Origin: Sipunculus nudus
Taxonomy: Eukaryota; Annelida; Sipuncula; Golfingiida; Sipunculidae
Assembly (NCBI GenBank): GCA_026874595.1
Contig: CM049316.1
Coordinates: 77,411,676 to 77,475,675 of the forward strand
DNA: 64,000 nt
Direction: 5' to 3'
Made by a program: the position numbers and the translations under genes. This document shows positions 60,555-64,000 of this stretch, in pieces. How positions within the stretch are numbered: position 1 is the stretch's first letter; each line of letters opens with the position of its first letter. A model generated the notes under the pieces. The model was given only the letters and a program-made list of their open reading frames with translations, made no database searches and was not told the DNA's origin.

Positions 60555-61450
60555 TTAAAATTTTCCAGTACCTTTGGATATCAGACGTTCTGGGGTGATA
60601 AAACTAGGAGTGGAAGTGGTGGCAGTAGCATTTGTATTCGTAAGTGACTCAGAAGTACACGATGAACCAGGTTGCTCTGGTGGTTGAATTTTCTTCGAGT
60701 TGCTGTTTTCTATGGATTCTGGACGATCTGTTATGGAGGCTAGAAGGAATTCCTCATCTCCAAAGACAGCCCGATCAAATGGCCATATGCCAGAGATTTG
60801 AAAACCAGAGACAATGTTGTTTGGACAGGCCGCTTTCATCCATGCAGCTCCGACAAGCTGTGCTATTTGATAAATGGAGACTGTCTTCCCTGGATTTTTC
60901 ATCATCCAGCTGTTCATCTCTCCGTTGAAAAAGGCTTTCATTGGTCAAAAACAGATCTGTCTAATGGTTGTGTTTTATGGCTTGTATTTGGGGGAAGTGT
61001 CACAATGTTGACACCATGCTCTTTGGCATATATTAATGTGCTCACAGCTATGTGGCTTTCATGGTTGTCCATGATCAGAATAATTGGGTTTTCATTGGAT
61101 GAATAGGATTGTTTCACCACGTGCTCCATGACTTTATGAAACAGGTCGCTATTCATCCAGCCAGAATCTGTGGCCAACCCAAGGGAAGCTCCTGGAGGTC
61201 TTGTCAGAAAAATGTCCCGGTAGTTTTATCGAGGAAATACGAACACAGGTGGTAACCCTGTCCCAGATGCTGCGACTATAGCGCAAACCGTTACAAGTTC
61301 TCCTCTCTCACGGGAGGTAACTTGACCAACCTGCTTCTGACCTTTAGTGGTTATAACTTTGGGCACTTTTTGAACGGTTGTGAAGCCAGATTCGTCTAAG
61401 TTGTAAATCCTTGTGCCATCAATATTGTTGGTCAGTTCCGTATGTCCATT
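60555..61450 (-). pseudogene. pogo/Tigger-type DDE transposase fragment
   Basis: Read on the minus strand, three pieces form one DDE_1-type catalytic domain: YNLDESGF with the first Asp and 'LPPVFVFPR'; then 'IILIMDNHESH' with the second Asp and 'LPPNTSHKTQPLD' with the third; then the closing 'SGIWPFDRAVF' motif and a Ser/Thr/Pro-rich tail with 'ITPERLI'. The chemistry would be cut-and-paste transposition at TA sites. It is broken: a TAA between pieces one and two (about 61227), a frameshift near 60937 and no N-terminal helix-turn-helix; upstream of about 61450 the sequence is unrelated. A GT at 60571 could be a splice donor to the C-terminal part at 58.9 kb, but the obvious AG there is out of phase. 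The family is clear; activity is excluded. Confidence 0.85.
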
Positions 61451-61925
61451 TGTCTGTCTTTTTGTTTGTTTGTCTGCGCTCTCCTGGCCACAGTTTTGCA
61501 GCAATCGACTTGAAACTTACAGGGATGATTGACAACCCAAAATCCTGGAAAGCTATTGTTTTTGGTCAACATCGCATCATGGTGAAGGTCAAGTCCATGG
61601 AAAGTATGCAATACAGTTTTTGCTCCATAACTTTGTAACAAATGGTCGTAGCCACTTAAACCATAGCTTGTTTTATTTCCCATTCCATGGCCTTTTATAT
61701 GATGGGTACCTGACTCAAATCTGCCGTTACCATGGTTACGCATTTTTGGGTTAAAACTTGATAATTTGAAAATAGTCATGCTACATTTTCTATCTTTGTC
61801 AATTTTTAAGCTACAGACGTCTAATTTTTGGTCATTATGTAGCTTATAGGCAGCTTGACATGATAAAACTGAAAGTCTCGCCAAATCTCTCACTAGATCT
61901 GGTCAAACGTGAAAAAAAGAGATTT
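61451..61925. other. Unassigned repeat-like sequence
   Basis: Replaces the missing N-terminus of the transposase. It begins with TGTC/TTTG runs, as seen at the heads of the rolling-circle families, but no diagnostic end was found. A 153-codon minus-strand frame crosses it and has no recognisable domain. Confidence 0.35.
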
Positions 61926-63735
61926 CACGGAAATGCTTATAACTCAGCGACTTTTTAAGCTAGACCGGTCTGGTTTTCGGCATTTCGTAACATTTTGCCA
62001 GCCTGACATGATAAAACTGCAAGACTGGCCAAATCTCGCACCATATCTCGTTTAATGAGAAAAAACGAGATTTCGAGGAAATACTTATAACTCGGCGACC
62101 TTTACAGCTATACAGGTCTAGTTTTCGGTATTATATAACATTTTGCTAGCTTGACATGATAAAACTACAAGTCTCGTCAAATCTCGCACCATATGTTGTG
62201 AAACGAGAAACGAGATTTCACGGAAATGCTTATAACTCGGCGACTTTTACAGCTACACAGGTCTAGTTTCGGCATTTCATAACATATGACCAGCTTGACA
62301 CGCCAGAAAAGAAATCAGGCCAAATCTCGCACCATATCTCGTCAAGCGAGAAAAAACGAGATATCATGGAAATGCTTATAGGTTAGAGGGACCTATTTCC
62401 GGGTCCGGTCAGGGTCGGCCCAATTTGTGGCGTCAAGAGTGAGCGGGCATTAAATATTGCAGGGCAGCAGAAAATTTCAGGGAAAAAATATTTCAGGATG
62501 CATATAATATGTATGGCAGGTGGGTGATAGGAGAAATTAAATAAATAAAAAAATAGCAGGGTTGGCCTTTTTTGTTCATGCTGGAGGGGACTGAAAGTTT
62601 AATATGTGATTACTGGAAATGTCTTGAGAGGTGGCGACATCTAATGGCCAGTTTTAGAAGCTGTAGCTTTCTGTCATATACCGCGATAATGAGATACTGA
62701 ACCCCCTGTTTTATTGGAACAAAATAAAAGTGCAGGAGGTGAGCATGATTTTGATGTATCACATGATGCCAAACACTCGATAGAAAAAACTTTCCCAGAG
62801 CCCCCAACATGTGCATCTTATATGATAATATATAGGGCCTGGAAATAGGTCCCTCTAACCTATAACTAGGCGACTTTTACAGCTACTCAGGTCTAGTTTT
62901 CGGCATTTGGTAACATTTGGCCAACTTTACATAGTAAAGCTGCGAGACTGGCCAAATCTCGCACTATATCTGGTCAAATGTGGAAAAACGAGATTTCACA
63001 GAAATGCATATAAGTCGGCGACTTTTACGGCTGACAGGTCTAGTTTTCGGCATTTGGTAACATTTGGCCAACTTGACATAGTAAAACTGCGAGACTGGCC
63101 TAATTTCGCACTATATCTGGTCAAATGTGGAAAAACGAGATTTCACAGAAATGCTTATAAGTCGGCGACTTTTACGGCTAGACAGGTCCAGTTTTTTGGC
63201 ATTTCATAACATTTGGACGGCTTGACATGACACACCTGCAAGACTGGCCAAATCTCGCACCATATCTCGTCAAACGATAAAAAAACGAGATTTCACAGAA
63301 ATGCATATAAGTCGGCGACTTTTACGGCTAGACAGGTCTAGTTTTCGGCATTTGGTAACATTTGGCCAACTTGACATAGTAAAACTGCGAGACTGGCCTA
63401 ATTTCGCACTATATCTGGTCAAATGTGGAAAAACGAGATTTCACAGAAATGCATATAAGTCGGCGACTTTTACGGCTAGACAGGTCTAGTTTTTGGCATT
63501 TCATAACATTTGGACGGCTTGACATGACACACCTGCAAGACTGGCCAAATCTCGCACCATATCTCGTCAAACGATAAAAAAACGAGATTTCACAGAAATG
63601 CTAATAACTCAGCGACTTTTACAGCAAGACAGGTCTAGTTTTCGGCATTTCATAACATTTGGCAAACTTGACATGACAATTCTGAAAACTTCTCACTGCT
63701 TCTTGTCAAACGAGATTAACGGGATTTCATGGAAA
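61926..63735 (+). repeat. Satellite array, ~147.5-bp monomer
   Basis: The block (C/A)GGCGACTTTTAC recurs with starts of GCGAC at 61947, 62095, 62240, (62870 after the insertion), 63018, 63165, 63315, 63463 and 63612: steps of 145-150 bp. Each monomer also has 'catttggccaacttgacat'-like and 'aaatctcgcaccatatctcg' blocks and short TCTCGT/ACGAGA inverted repeats. The last ~300 bp before 63612 repeat the preceding ~297 bp almost exactly, a two-monomer higher-order unit. Confidence 0.9.
62381..62860. mobile_element. 480-bp inverted-repeat element in the satellite
   Basis: Perfect 20-bp terminal inverted repeats GGTTAGAGGGACCTATTTCC (62381-62400 and 62841-62860), flanked by TATA on both sides (62377-62380, 62861-62864). 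Removing it and one TATA restores the satellite reading GCTTATAACT. No transposase; the superfamily is not assigned, since a 4-bp TATA duplication fits several groups. Confidence 0.85.
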
Positions 63736-64000
63736 TGTTTGACCTTGGTCCCTTTTACACTAGAAAGGTATGCAGCTATTCAAGGTCAGCATGCATACAT
63801 AAACGTATTATTCGTTTCTGCTGCCCCCATGCACTGTCTGTCTATCTGTCTGTATTACTTCCATTTCCGGCAAGCGCGTGACCTCTGGTCATCTTGTCTT
63901 TTGATCAGTGTTTCCAAAAGGTCAAAGAACTGATTTACTCTATGCTTATTGAACGCTGAGGCACGTGCCAGGGAGGTTGCTTCTGGGCTGCGAATGGATA
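63736..64000. other. No recognisable feature at the window end
   Basis: The satellite fades out at about 63735. A short GTCTATCTGTCTGT run occurs near 63837. No gene or repeat end seen. Confidence 0.4.

Noticed and set aside
58954-60571. A spliced intron joining the catalytic and C-terminal transposase parts
   Set aside because: A GT donor at 60571 and an AG acceptor near 58955 exist, but the joined reading frame does not match; no other acceptor in phase was found.
61432-61893. 153-codon minus-strand frame
   Set aside because: No domain and no homologous copy; the right part is outside the transposase and the left part ends in repeat-like sequence.

Overview
The window looks like intergenic and transposon-rich DNA of an invertebrate animal, most likely a bivalve-like mollusc. 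The reasons are the high A/T content, abundant TA microsatellites, the lack of compact operon-style coding, a cluster of C2H2 zinc-finger genes, and repeat families built like the bivalve 'pearl' elements. The species assignment is inference. Apart from zinc-finger genes and transposase pieces I see no protein-coding gene; most short open frames are chance frames inside repeats.

Layout. 1-10140: nested repeats dominated by a family starting AGCTCAGCTGACT (called F1 here) with ~335-bp core monomers, interrupted by an F2 element (1344-3152) and two ~2.6-kb long F1 copies (3494-6145, 6503-9129). 10141-38533: four tandem copies of one C2H2 gene (10722, 13935, 21110, 33255). Copies 1 and 2 are open; copies 3 and 4 are damaged. 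Copies 3 and 4 lie in two ~10.4 and ~11.7 kb tandem units (16480-26864 and 26862-38533) joined at a 3-bp CAG microhomology. Each unit also carries an F3 element packed with ~287-bp monomers containing AGGTCA direct repeats, and a PIF/Harbinger-like element with TAA duplications. 38527-55442: more F1, F2 and F4 elements in both orientations, many nested in each other's T-tracts. 55443-61504: a decayed pogo/Tigger-type transposase locus on the minus strand, with a tandemly duplicated 3' part that includes a ~1.07-kb terminal-inverted-repeat element. 61930-63730: a ~147.5-bp satellite invaded by a 480-bp inverted-repeat element.

Main interpretation. F1, F2, F3 and F4 have unrelated end sequences but the same plan: a short 5' terminal motif, its inverted copy just inside the 3' end, then a hairpin, then a CTxG-TT terminus, with tandem core repeats between. 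That is the plan of non-autonomous Helentron (rolling-circle) elements. F3 can be compared directly with its own empty site in the duplicated zinc-finger flanks. The 12-bp palindrome GGTGGCGCCACC occurs exactly at least 18 times in the cores of all these families, and AGGTCA monomers occur in both F1 and F3, so the cores appear to be shared between families with different ends. No autonomous Rep/helicase gene is visible here.

The zinc-finger genes presumably encode nuclear DNA-binding regulators. Their surroundings show repeated duplication, loss and gain of whole fingers, and insertion by at least four transposon types. The sequence gives no direct evidence of a functional interaction between the zinc-finger proteins and the repeats.
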